Made by a program: the position numbers and the translations under genes. The notes under the pieces were generated by a model that saw nothing but the letters and a program-made list of their open reading frames with translations, was not told where the DNA came from and did no database searches. A stretch of DNA of 16,536 bases from CAYSSG01 sp964433635 (GTDB lineage Bacteria; Atribacterota; Phoenicimicrobiia; Phoenicimicrobiales; Stramentimicrobiaceae), in contig CAYSSG010000038.1 of assembly GCA_964433635.1 (NCBI GenBank), positions 1-16,536 on the forward strand, read 5' to 3'. The number at the start of each line of letters is the position of its first letter. The first letter of the stretch is position 1. Positions 1-6,828 of the stretch are shown here, piece after piece.

Positions 1-25
1 GTGGGAGAGTAGGACACTGCCGGGA
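1..25 (+). rRNA. rrf: 5S ribosomal RNA, 3' end only
   Basis: The first 25 bases match the 3' part of bacterial 5S rRNA: the GAGAGTAGG loop-E-side segment followed by a CTGCCGGG end that would close helix I. The 5' part lies outside the window. A run of six T at 27-32 follows directly, so the closing helix of 5S could double as the stem of a terminator. Only a short fragment is visible, so the call rests on recognition of this conserved tail. Confidence 0.75.
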
Positions 26-44
26 ATTTTTTATTGGAGGGATT

Positions 45-689
45 ATGGGGATTGAAGTAATATCATTTGATGTTGACGGAACATTAGTGCACCCGGATTA
101 TAATGATTTAATCTGGCAGAAAGCATTGCCTGAATTGGTGGCAAAAAAGGAAGGCTTGGATTTCGAAACCGCACTACACATGGTTCAGAAAGAGTATGAC
201 CGGGTTGGAGATAAGAATATTCAATGGTATGATATCAAATACTGGATAAATTTTTTTCAACTGAATATTGATGATGAAACCTTATTGCAGCAATATGAGA
301 ATAAAATAAAAATATTTTCTGAAGTTCCCCATGTTTTAAGCCAACTCTCTTTAAAATACAATTTAATATGTATTTCATCCATGCCCAGGGAATTTTTAAA
401 ACCCAAAATTAAAAAATTAAAAAGATACTTTCAGTCAACTTTCTCTGCCCTATCAGATTACCAGCAGTTAAAAAATAAAGAGATATATGGTAAGATTTGT
501 CAGAAACTACAACTTGAACCGGAAATGATATTACATGTAGGAGATCATGAAAAATCAGATTTTATTGCTGCCAGAGAAGCAGGGCTTAAAGCTTTATTGG
601 TTGATCGTGATCAGCTTGGATATCAGGAAAAATATCCTGATGAAGTGATTCACAGCCTGTCTGATATCCTGATCAAGCTAAATAAATGA
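45..689 (+). CDS. HAD-superfamily hydrolase (probable phosphatase)
   Basis: A 214-residue cytosolic haloacid dehalogenase-type hydrolase that probably removes phosphate from a small metabolite; the substrate cannot be read from sequence. Motif I is DVDGT at residues 9-13, with Asp9 the expected nucleophile and Asp11 the acid/base. Motif II is around Ser111-Ser112, a Lys for motif III is near 143-145, and motif IV is VGDHEKSD at 165-172. The region between motif I and motif II (about 20-100) is a helical C1-type cap. The ATG at 45 has a GGAGGG ribosome site at 36-41. The gene starts about 20 bases after the 5S rRNA end, which leaves no room for a separate promoter, so it may be read through from the rRNA operon. 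mutM follows 18 bases downstream. Confidence 0.85.
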   Translation: MGIEVISFDVDGTLVHPDYNDLIWQKALPELVAKKEGLDFETALHMVQKEYDRVGDKNIQWYDIKYWINFFQLNIDDETLLQQYENKIKIFSEVPHVLSQLSLKYNLICISSMPREFLKPKIKKLKRYFQSTFSALSDYQQLKNKEIYGKICQKLQLEPEMILHVGDHEKSDFIAAREAGLKALLVDRDQLGYQEKYPDEVIHSLSDILIKLNK

Positions 690-707
690 TGACACGGAAG
701 GTATAAT

Positions 708-1544
708 ATGCCTGAACTACCTGAGGTTGAAACGATCAGAAGAGGTCTGAAAAAGGAGATTCTGAATAGGCGAATCATCAAAATTCAGGTGAATCTTCCC
801 AAACTCATCAGAATTCCCAAGGCTAACCAATTTAAAGCCCGGTTAAAAGATACAATGATCGAAGATATAAGACGACAGGGAAAATTTATACTGTTTTTCC
901 TGCATACAGGTGACCGTCTTGTAGTTCACCTGGGGATGAGTGGCTTGCTATTGTATCAGGAAAACGAATTGATTATACCCCAATCCAATAAGAAGCATCA
1001 TCATATTATTTTCTATTTTCAGGACGGCAGTAAGCTGATTTACAATGATGTAAGACAATTTGGAAAGATCTGGCTGCTTGAAAAAAATGATGAGCTGGCT
1101 GAAATCAAGGCTTTAGGTTTTGAACCACTGGGATATTACTTTACCTTCGATGAGTTCTACAGAATGCTGCAGAAAAGCAGAAAAAATATCAAGTCATTTT
1201 TAATGAATCAAAAGAATGTTGCCGGTATCGGTAATATCTATGCCAATGAGATTCTTTTTCATTCCGGTATTCATCCTCTTCGTAAGGCTAATTCTTTACA
1301 AATTGATGAGACAAGAACTGTCTATCAGAATATAAGAAAGATTCTATCCAGAGCTATCGCACTACGAGGGACTACAATGATTGATGAGTCCTACCGTGAT
1401 CATAAGGGCAATAAAGGCCAATATATGGACGATATCATGATCTATGGTAAAAGAGGAGGCACTTGTCCGATTTGCGGCCGGCATATAGAAATCATTAGAA
1501 TAGAAAACAGGAGTACCTTTGTTTGTCCTGTCTGTCAAATATAA
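708..1544 (+). CDS. mutM: Formamidopyrimidine-DNA glycosylase (MutM/Fpg)
   Basis: A bifunctional base-excision repair enzyme that removes oxidised purines such as 8-oxoguanine and nicks the abasic site. The mature N-terminus begins P-E-L-P-E, with Pro2 the Schiff-base nucleophile and Glu3 catalytic. Lys59 in the QGKF segment is the conserved lysine, HLGMSG lies at 74-79, and NQKNVAGIGNIYANE at 167-181 is the helix-two-turn-helix. The C-terminal zinc finger uses Cys253, Cys256, Cys273 and Cys276, with the conserved Arg at 268 in its hairpin. The residue before that Arg is Asn where most family members have Gly. At 278 residues the length is normal. A GGAAGG site at 696-701 supports the start. 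It probably shares a transcript with the HAD gene upstream. Confidence 0.96.
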   Translation: MPELPEVETIRRGLKKEILNRRIIKIQVNLPKLIRIPKANQFKARLKDTMIEDIRRQGKFILFFLHTGDRLVVHLGMSGLLLYQENELIIPQSNKKHHHIIFYFQDGSKLIYNDVRQFGKIWLLEKNDELAEIKALGFEPLGYYFTFDEFYRMLQKSRKNIKSFLMNQKNVAGIGNIYANEILFHSGIHPLRKANSLQIDETRTVYQNIRKILSRAIALRGTTMIDESYRDHKGNKGQYMDDIMIYGKRGGTCPICGRHIEIIRIENRSTFVCPVCQI

Positions 1545-1585
1545 TATGATTTTTTAAAAATGGTTAGAAGGAAAATGTTCATTAA

Positions 1586-2533
1586 ATGATGGAAAAGGTT
1601 ATTTTTCTTGGAACCGGTGCCGGGATGCCAACCCTTAGCAGAAATGTGGCATCGATGGCTGTGATATTTCAAACAAGCGGTGATTTCTGGTTATTTGACT
1701 GCGGAGAGGGAACACAACAACAGATTCAACGGGCTGGTTTGAAACTGACCAGACTGAAAAATATTTTTATAACTCATCTCCACGGTGATCATCTCTTCGG
1801 ACTCCCGGGATTAATGGCTAGCAGAGGTCTGCAGGGGATCAAAAGAGCCATCAATATTTTTGGTCCTGTTGGCTTGGAAGGTTACCTCAAAAATTCTTTT
1901 GAATATTCCGCAACATATATTCCCTATCACTACAAGATTTATTCCCTTGCCAGGGAGGAGTATCTCACTAAAAAATTATTATGGAAAGAAGAAGAATGTT
2001 CGGTTTTTTGTGTGGTACTCAATCATCAAATTGATAGTTTTGGATATGCTATTGATGAAAAGCATATCCAATGCAATATCATGGCAGAAAAATTAATAAA
2101 AATGGGAATAATGCCTGGACCAGTTTATGGAGAGATCAAAGAAAAGAATCAAGTCATGTATAATGGCAGACTATTTCAAAAAAAGGATTTTATCAAAGAA
2201 TCAGTAAGTATTAAAAAATTGTGTTACTGTGGTGATACAGCATACACTGAAAATGCTATCCGTCTCTCTAAAAATGCTGATCTCCTTATCCACGAAGCAA
2301 CTTTTTCTAACGATGAGAAAGATGAAGCTGAGCAGAGTTACCATTCTACCATTGATGACGCCATCAAGGTAGCCCGGGCTGCTGGAGTAAAGCGATTGGT
2401 TTTAACTCATATCAGTCCCAGATATGGCCATTCATCACGAAATTCTGAAAAAGAGAGTGCATTCCGGAGAGAGAGAGTACAAAAATATCCCCAAGTCATC
2501 TTAGCTGAAGATTTTCTGGAAATAAAAATATAA
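1586..2533 (+). CDS. rnz: Ribonuclease Z (tRNA 3'-processing endonuclease)
   Basis: A zinc-dependent metallo-beta-lactamase-fold endonuclease that cuts the 3' trailer from tRNA precursors, mainly those without an encoded CCA. The metal motif HLHGDH is at residues 64-69, further ligands are His147, Asp217 (CGDTAY) and His275 (LTHISPRY), and HEATF is at 236-240. A GPVYGEIK segment at 178-185 is typical of the substrate-binding region of the short RNase Z form. The length of 315 is normal. Two ATG codons in tandem (1586, 1589) are possible starts. The nearest ribosome-site-like AAGGA sits about 13 bases upstream and is closer to a four-codon ORF (ATG at 1575) whose TGA overlaps the start. One tRNA in this window, tRNA-Leu, lacks CCA and would be a suitable substrate. 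Confidence 0.95.
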   Translation: MMEKVIFLGTGAGMPTLSRNVASMAVIFQTSGDFWLFDCGEGTQQQIQRAGLKLTRLKNIFITHLHGDHLFGLPGLMASRGLQGIKRAINIFGPVGLEGYLKNSFEYSATYIPYHYKIYSLAREEYLTKKLLWKEEECSVFCVVLNHQIDSFGYAIDEKHIQCNIMAEKLIKMGIMPGPVYGEIKEKNQVMYNGRLFQKKDFIKESVSIKKLCYCGDTAYTENAIRLSKNADLLIHEATFSNDEKDEAEQSYHSTIDDAIKVARAAGVKRLVLTHISPRYGHSSRNSEKESAFRRERVQKYPQVILAEDFLEIKI

Positions 2534-2672
2534 ACAAAATCGTGAACAGGCCTTGAATTTTGGTAGAATTTAAGTTATTTTATATTAGTTATTGCAATTG
2601 GATAGATAAATAAAGATATATTTGGTAAATGCTGAGATGAAGTGATGGTTGTATCTAAAGATTAGTTTACCT

Positions 2673-2680
2673 GATATAAT
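2673..2680 (+). promoter_or_regulatory. Probable extended -10 promoter for the ferredoxin gene
   Basis: The sequence TGATATAAT is an extended -10 element (TGn before a perfect TATAAT at 2675-2680). No good -35 hexamer is present at 16-18 bases spacing; the best partial match, TTGTAT, is too far. The transcript would start near 2687, about 30 bases before the ferredoxin ATG. Confidence 0.5.
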
Positions 2681-2719
2681 GGAATGAATAATTTTCATGC
2701 ATAGGAGGTGAAAAAAAAT

Positions 2720-2905
2720 ATGAAAGCAACCGTTGACCAGGATCTTTGTACCGGATGTGGGCTTTGTGAGAGTACATGTCCAGAAGTTTTTGAGTTACAG
2801 GATGATGTAGCAGCTGTCATTGTAGACACTGTTCCTAAAGATGCAGAAGAATCTTGCAAGCAAGCTGCTGAAGATTGTCCCGTTGAGGCTATCAGTTGCG
2901 AATAG
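2720..2905 (+). CDS. Monocluster [4Fe-4S] ferredoxin, clostridial/thermophile type
   Basis: A 61-residue soluble one-electron carrier. Cys10, Cys13 and Cys16 (CTGCGLC) plus Cys53 (DCPVEAI) are the expected ligands of one [4Fe-4S] cluster. Cys20 and Cys46 sit where related ferredoxins of Thermotoga and Pyrococcus form a disulfide, and Cys60 is extra. The protein is acidic, as expected for a ferredoxin. The ATG at 2720 is preferred over an in-frame GTG at 2708 because the AGGAGGT ribosome site at 2703-2709 overlaps that GTG and is correctly spaced for the ATG. It has its own promoter-like element and a downstream terminator, so it is probably monocistronic. Its redox partner is not shown by the sequence; the next two genes are tRNA-thiolation-type enzymes. 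Confidence 0.93.
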   Translation: MKATVDQDLCTGCGLCESTCPEVFELQDDVAAVIVDTVPKDAEESCKQAAEDCPVEAISCE

Positions 2906-2913
2906 AAAAACAG

Positions 2914-2953
2914 AGGAAGAGGGACAAAAACCTCTTCCTTCCTATTCTTTTTT
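2914..2953 (+). terminator. Intrinsic terminator after the ferredoxin gene
   Basis: AGGAAGAGG at 2914-2922 pairs perfectly with CCTCTTCCT at 2931-2939 around an eight-base loop. A T-rich tract ends in six T at 2948-2953. The T-run is eight bases from the stem, so termination may be incomplete. Confidence 0.7.
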
Positions 2954-3119
2954 CTGCCAGTATTCCATCCCATTTCTTTTATTTCTCCATCAGACAGTGA
3001 TAAAATATGATGTATTAAGTCAGTCAATCATTTCTATAATAACTTTCATTTTTACTTGTGAAATTTTAAAAAGTGGAAAAAAATCAATAACTAGGGATGA
3101 TAAGCGAAAAGAGCAGATT

Positions 3120-4136
3120 ATGAAGATGAATAAAAAAAAGGCCATAGCCCTTTATTCTGGCGGCCTGGATAGTATTTTGGCGATTAAATTATTATTAGAG
3201 CAAGAGATTGAGGTGATCGGACTACAGCTCACAACCCCCTTTTTTGAATATAAGGGTAGTACTGACCATCAAAAATATCTGGGTATTCCTATTCTTATCA
3301 GGGATATGAGTGAAGATTTTCATAAAATCCTTCTGAAACCAAAGCACGGATATGGGAAAAATAAAAATCCATGCATTGATTGCCGTATTCTGATGTTTCA
3401 AAAAGCAGGAGAAGTAATGAACCAGGAAAAGGCATTATTTATTATCAGTGGCGAAGTTCTGGGGCAGAGACCGATGACTCAAAATAAGAGGAATTTACTG
3501 CTTATCAGCGAGAAATCAGGTTATGGGAAATGGATTGTGAGGCCGCTTTCTGCATTATTGTTACCGGAAACTGAACCGGAGAGACTCAAGATCATTGATC
3601 GTTCCAGATTATTAGATATAGAAGGACGATCAAGAAAAAGACAGCTGGCGCTGGCAGAGAATTGGATGATAAAAGAATTCCAGAATCCGGCAGGAGGATG
3701 TAAGTTAACAGAACCGGGATTTGCAAAAAGAATCAATGATTTGTTAAAGATAAAAAACTTTAGCCAGAATGATATTGCATTGTTGAAAACTGGCAGACAC
3801 TTTACCCTTCAGGGATGCATTAAATTAGTTGTAGGCAGGAATGAGGATGAAAACAGAAAGCTTTTTTCACTGGCTAACCGGGAAGACTACCTTTTATATT
3901 CCGGGGATTGCAAGGGGCCTGTTTCTTTATTGCGTTTCTACATTGATTCTGAAGGCCAATCTTTTAACATGAACGATATTTTGGAATTAGCCTGCAGGAT
4001 TACGGCAAGATATTGCGATAAGGGTGACGATGCAGATTTAATTAACATCACTATAAGAAACACTTCATGTAGTATCATGCATATGAAGCGTGTTCCATCG
4101 TTATCTGAAAGTATCATTCAACATTATCGTATTTAA
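3120..4136 (+). CDS. MnmA/ThiI-like PP-loop ATPase with C-terminal NFACT-R-like (DUF814) domain
   Basis: A 338-residue protein of a family often labelled tRNA (5-methylaminomethyl-2-thiouridylate)-methyltransferase, although no methyltransferase motif is visible. The PP-loop SGGLDS at residues 13-18 binds ATP. NPCIDC at 84-88 parallels the catalytic-cysteine motif of MnmA. A family-typical GQRPM...RPLSALLLPE block spans about 115-150, and PAGGC at 190-194 offers a second cysteine. Residues about 218-315 resemble the NFACT-R RNA-binding domain (KLVVGRNEDEN at 235-245). This suggests ATP-dependent sulfur transfer to an RNA, but the substrate is unknown. The open frame extends upstream to 2841, but that part runs through the ferredoxin gene and terminator, so the ATG at 3120 is chosen; its ribosome site (GAGCAG) is weak. 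mnmA follows after 14 bases. Confidence 0.75.
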   Translation: MKMNKKKAIALYSGGLDSILAIKLLLEQEIEVIGLQLTTPFFEYKGSTDHQKYLGIPILIRDMSEDFHKILLKPKHGYGKNKNPCIDCRILMFQKAGEVMNQEKALFIISGEVLGQRPMTQNKRNLLLISEKSGYGKWIVRPLSALLLPETEPERLKIIDRSRLLDIEGRSRKRQLALAENWMIKEFQNPAGGCKLTEPGFAKRINDLLKIKNFSQNDIALLKTGRHFTLQGCIKLVVGRNEDENRKLFSLANREDYLLYSGDCKGPVSLLRFYIDSEGQSFNMNDILELACRITARYCDKGDDADLINITIRNTSCSIMHMKRVPSLSESIIQHYRI

Positions 4137-4150
4137 ATGAAAGATGAGTT

Positions 4151-5242
4151 ATGAATAAAGCGGATAAGGTATTAGTAGCCATGAGCGGGGGTATTGACAG
4201 CAGTATTGCCGCTTTTCTGTTAAAAGAACAGGATTACCGGGTTGAAGGAATTTATTTCCGGCTTATTGATGATGAAAATGTAAAGATTTCCCATAGTCAA
4301 TGTGCCGGATTGAATCATTTCAAATCGGGGGAGCATCAAACAGATAGCATAGCACAAAAACTGAATATCCCCCTACATAAAATTGATTATCGAGATAAAT
4401 TTCAGGAAATTGTCGTTGAGGATTTCCTCAGACAGTATCAGAAAGGCATGACTCCCAATCCCTGTATATTGTGTAATGAAAAGATTAAGTTTCATCTATT
4501 ACAGGACTTTGCCGATCAGAATGATATCCCCTGGATTGCTACCGGTCATTATTCCCGCATTGAAAAGAATCGAAAACAGAACAGGTATGTTTTAAAAAGA
4601 GGTCTGGATGCACATAAGGATCAATCCTATTTCCTTTACCGGTTAAATCAAAAAATACTTTCCAGAATCATTTTCCCTCTGGGAGGCATGATGAAAAAAG
4701 ATGTGGAAAAGATGTCTCCAATGATTGACCCGAAGCGATCCGAAATGAAGGAAAGCCAGGAGATATGCTTTATTCCCGGCAAAAACTATCGAGAATTTAT
4801 AGAACATGAGCAGAAAGAGACGTCTCCCGGATATTTTATTGATACTTCTGGAAATATCTTAGGAAAGCACAGAGGATTAGCCTATTATACCATTGGTCAG
4901 AGAAGAAAAACAGGATTGTCTCTCAATGCCAGAAAATATATTATCAGAATGAATCCCATCGATAATACCATCACCATCGGTAATGAGGAGGAATTGTACC
5001 AGAGAGAATTTATTGTCGAACAAACTCATTTCATTTCTCAGGAACCAGTGCTGGAACCGACTGATTTACTGGTTCAGATTCGCTATAATACTCCCCCAGC
5101 CCAGGCAGTTGTATTGCCTTTCCAGGCAGATAGATATCGTATCCATTTTAATGAACCTCAACGGGCAATTACACCAGGTCAATCTGCGGTTTTTTACAGC
5201 CACTGCACCGTCATTGGTGGTGGCATCATCAGCTATTTCTGA
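4151..5242 (+). CDS. mnmA: tRNA-specific 2-thiouridylase MnmA
   Basis: MnmA activates uridine-34 of Lys, Glu and Gln tRNAs by adenylation and replaces the 2-oxygen with sulfur. The PP-loop SGGIDSS is at residues 12-18. TPNPCILCNEKIKF at 101-114 carries the nucleophilic cysteine (Cys108, with an extra Cys105), and SQEICFIPG at 202-210 carries the persulfide cysteine Cys206. KDQSYFLY at 156-163 is the conserved tRNA/ATP region. The C-terminal third holds the family's beta-barrel domains. The length of 363 is normal. No cysteine desulfurase gene lies beside it, so sulfur is supplied from elsewhere. It is probably co-transcribed with the MnmA-like fusion gene 14 bases upstream; the ribosome site (GATGAG) is weak, which fits translational coupling. 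Confidence 0.95.
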   Translation: MNKADKVLVAMSGGIDSSIAAFLLKEQDYRVEGIYFRLIDDENVKISHSQCAGLNHFKSGEHQTDSIAQKLNIPLHKIDYRDKFQEIVVEDFLRQYQKGMTPNPCILCNEKIKFHLLQDFADQNDIPWIATGHYSRIEKNRKQNRYVLKRGLDAHKDQSYFLYRLNQKILSRIIFPLGGMMKKDVEKMSPMIDPKRSEMKESQEICFIPGKNYREFIEHEQKETSPGYFIDTSGNILGKHRGLAYYTIGQRRKTGLSLNARKYIIRMNPIDNTITIGNEEELYQREFIVEQTHFISQEPVLEPTDLLVQIRYNTPPAQAVVLPFQADRYRIHFNEPQRAITPGQSAVFYSHCTVIGGGIISYF

Positions 5243-5287
5243 TTCCAGGAAACGGTTTTTCATTCAAACCTGCAAAAATAAAAAAGA

Positions 5288-5316
5288 TTGACTTCGGGTA
5301 CATATCTTTATATAAT
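5288..5316 (+). promoter_or_regulatory. Consensus sigma-70-type promoter of the HTH operon
   Basis: TTGACT at 5288-5293 and a perfect TATAAT at 5311-5316 are separated by exactly 17 bases. The transcript would begin near 5323, giving a leader of about 20 bases before the ATG at 5345. The long open frame could in principle start at the TTG at 5288, but that codon is the -35 box. Confidence 0.85.
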
Positions 5317-5334
5317 GTGTACAAAAATGTGTAC
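5315..5334 (+). repeat. Tandem ATGTGTAC repeat, candidate operator
   Basis: ATGTGTAC occurs twice, at 5315-5322 and 5327-5334, a 12-base period that is close to one helical turn. The repeats overlap the end of the -10 hexamer and the predicted start of transcription, where a bound protein would block RNA polymerase. The first downstream gene encodes a helix-turn-helix protein, so autorepression is a reasonable inference. GTGTACAAAA at 5317-5326 recurs at the greA promoter (8196-8205). Confidence 0.5.
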
Positions 5335-5344
5335 GGATAGGAAA

Positions 5345-5896
5345 ATGGATTTAATCAGGATAGGAGAAAAGGTACTATCAGGTGAGAAACTGAACCGGGA
5401 GATTGCCAAGATATTACGATTGAGAGCAGAGGGCTTGACCCAGGGAGAAGCAGCCAGGAAATTAGGTATTGAAAGGACTTTTATTTCCAGACTGGAAAGC
5501 CTGGGCGAAATCAGAAAAGGTAAAAAGGTAGCCCTGGTAGGTTTTCCTATAAAAAATAAAGATGAATTATTGAATATTGCCAGACAGGCAGGTGTTGATT
5601 TTACATTGCTGTTAACCCAGAAAGAGCGTGTTGCATTTGTTAAGGAAAAGAACAAGATGGATCTTTTTAATGACATTCTAAAGATTATCACCAACCTGGT
5701 TGACTTTGACATCATTGTATTTTTAGGATCTGATCAAAGGGTCGAAGTTGCTGAAAAATTATTCAGCATACAGGTCATTGGCATTGCGATAGGGGAATCA
5801 CCCATAGAGAAGGATCAATATGTAGATCCTGAATTGATTCTAAAACTCTTGAAGGAAGTGAAAGTATTTTCCACTAACAGGGAGGAAATATCATGA
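5345..5896 (+). CDS. Helix-turn-helix transcriptional regulator with Rossmann-like C-terminal part
   Basis: A 183-residue DNA-binding protein. Residues about 20-53 form an XRE/Cro-like helix-turn-helix (LTQGEAARKLGIERTFISRLESLG at 31-54). The remainder alternates beta strands and helices (KVALVGFPIKNKDELL at 61-76, DIIVFLGSD at 122-130, IQVIGIAIG at 142-150) and may bind a small ligand. I recognise no precise family for this part. The ATG at 5345 is preferred over upstream in-frame starts because it is the first one well downstream of the predicted transcription start and has GGATAGG just before it. Its TGA overlaps the ATG of the next gene, so the two are translationally coupled. Such regulators commonly sit beside the quinate-dehydrogenase-labelled family, which suggests it controls that gene and itself. 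Confidence 0.75.
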   Translation: MDLIRIGEKVLSGEKLNREIAKILRLRAEGLTQGEAARKLGIERTFISRLESLGEIRKGKKVALVGFPIKNKDELLNIARQAGVDFTLLLTQKERVAFVKEKNKMDLFNDILKIITNLVDFDIIVFLGSDQRVEVAEKLFSIQVIGIAIGESPIEKDQYVDPELILKLLKEVKVFSTNREEIS

Positions 5897-6801
5897 AAAA
5901 GGTACTTGGCGTCAGTCTGGGATCTTCAACCCGAGATCATGCAGCTCATATTGAGCTATTGGGTCAGGATATAGAAATCCAGAGAAGAGGAACAGATGGT
6001 GATGTTCGAAAGATGATGCAATTATATCAGGAATTTGATGGAAAAGTTGATGTCTTTGCCCTTGGCGGAACAGACCTGTACCTTTATTCCGGGCCAAAAG
6101 GCAAAAGATATACCATTAGAGAATCTGCCCGAATTGTCAGCGTGATCAAAAAAACACCGATTGTAGATGGTACCGGAATCAAATACATACTGGAAAAAGA
6201 TGTGATCCGATATATAACGCAATATACTGACATTCACCTTCAGGGTAAGAAAACCTTGCTGCTCATTACGGTAGATCGATTTGGTCTGGCTGAAGGACTG
6301 ATTGAGGCAGGATGCGATATGGTGTTTGGGGATTTGATCTTCTGTCTGAATATACCCATTCCATTATATCAATTAAAGACACTTGATAAAATTGCCAGAA
6401 TCATGATCCCCGTTTTAGCGCAATTACCCATCAAGTATTTATATCCTACTGGCAAGAAGCAAGAAACTTCAAACCAGAAATACAACCGTTTCTTTGATAA
6501 TGCAGATGTCATTGCCGGTGATTTTATTGCAATCAGCCAGTATATGCCTGCAAAAATGGAAGGCAAAATTATTATTACCAATACAGTGACCTCTAAAAAT
6601 ATTCAGGATTTAAAGGAGAGGGGAGTTAAATATCTTATCACAACAACTCCGGAGTTTCAGGGAAGGTCTTTTGGAACAAACGTTTATCAGGCGACTTTGG
6701 TTGCCATTTCCGGAAAAAGACCGGAAGATTTAAAAGCAGAAGATTATCTTGATTTGGCGAAAAAAACGGGATTTAAGCCTAGAATCGAAGAGTTAAACTG
6801 A
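5893..6801 (+). CDS. Conserved protein usually labelled 'quinate 5-dehydrogenase'; function unproven
   Basis: A 302-residue soluble protein. I recognise the family from Firmicutes annotations, where it carries the name quinate 5-dehydrogenase. Visible landmarks are SLGSSTRDH at residues 8-16, RRGTDGDVRK at 31-40, ALGGTDLYLY at 56-65, TPIVDGTGIK at 88-97, and a second alpha/beta segment with LLLITVDRFGLAEGL at 122-136. I do not see a clear GxGxxG dinucleotide-binding loop, nor the lysine-aspartate pair typical of shikimate/quinate dehydrogenases, so that name should not be taken as a reaction. A GGAGG ribosome site at 5881-5885 and a four-base overlap with the regulator gene (ATGA) show tight coupling. 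An alpha-oxoamine synthase follows after 27 bases, so the product may act on the same metabolite. Confidence 0.6.
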   Translation: MKKVLGVSLGSSTRDHAAHIELLGQDIEIQRRGTDGDVRKMMQLYQEFDGKVDVFALGGTDLYLYSGPKGKRYTIRESARIVSVIKKTPIVDGTGIKYILEKDVIRYITQYTDIHLQGKKTLLLITVDRFGLAEGLIEAGCDMVFGDLIFCLNIPIPLYQLKTLDKIARIMIPVLAQLPIKYLYPTGKKQETSNQKYNRFFDNADVIAGDFIAISQYMPAKMEGKIIITNTVTSKNIQDLKERGVKYLITTTPEFQGRSFGTNVYQATLVAISGKRPEDLKAEDYLDLAKKTGFKPRIEELN

Positions 6802-6828
6802 TGTTTATTAATAAGAAAGGGGAAAAAG

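Noticed and set aside
2695..3027. Minus-strand open frame of 110 codons
   Set aside because: It is antisense to the ferredoxin gene and terminator, with low-complexity Ser/Thr-rich translation and no recognisable motif; it is a shadow of a real gene.
2841..3119. N-terminal extension of the PP-loop protein gene by 93 codons
   Set aside because: This part overlaps the ferredoxin gene in another frame, runs through its terminator hairpin, and codes for sequence unlike the family N-terminus, which begins just before the PP-loop.
5288..5344. Earlier starts (TTG 5288, ATG 5315, ATG 5327) for the HTH regulator
   Set aside because: They fall in the -35 box, the -10 box or at the predicted start of transcription. 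The ATG at 5345 has a ribosome-site-like GGATAGG and lies within the expected transcript.
5893..6801. Confident assignment as quinate/shikimate dehydrogenase
   Set aside because: The name is familiar for this family, but no GxGxxG loop or typical catalytic Lys/Asp pair is visible and no shikimate or quinate genes are near.
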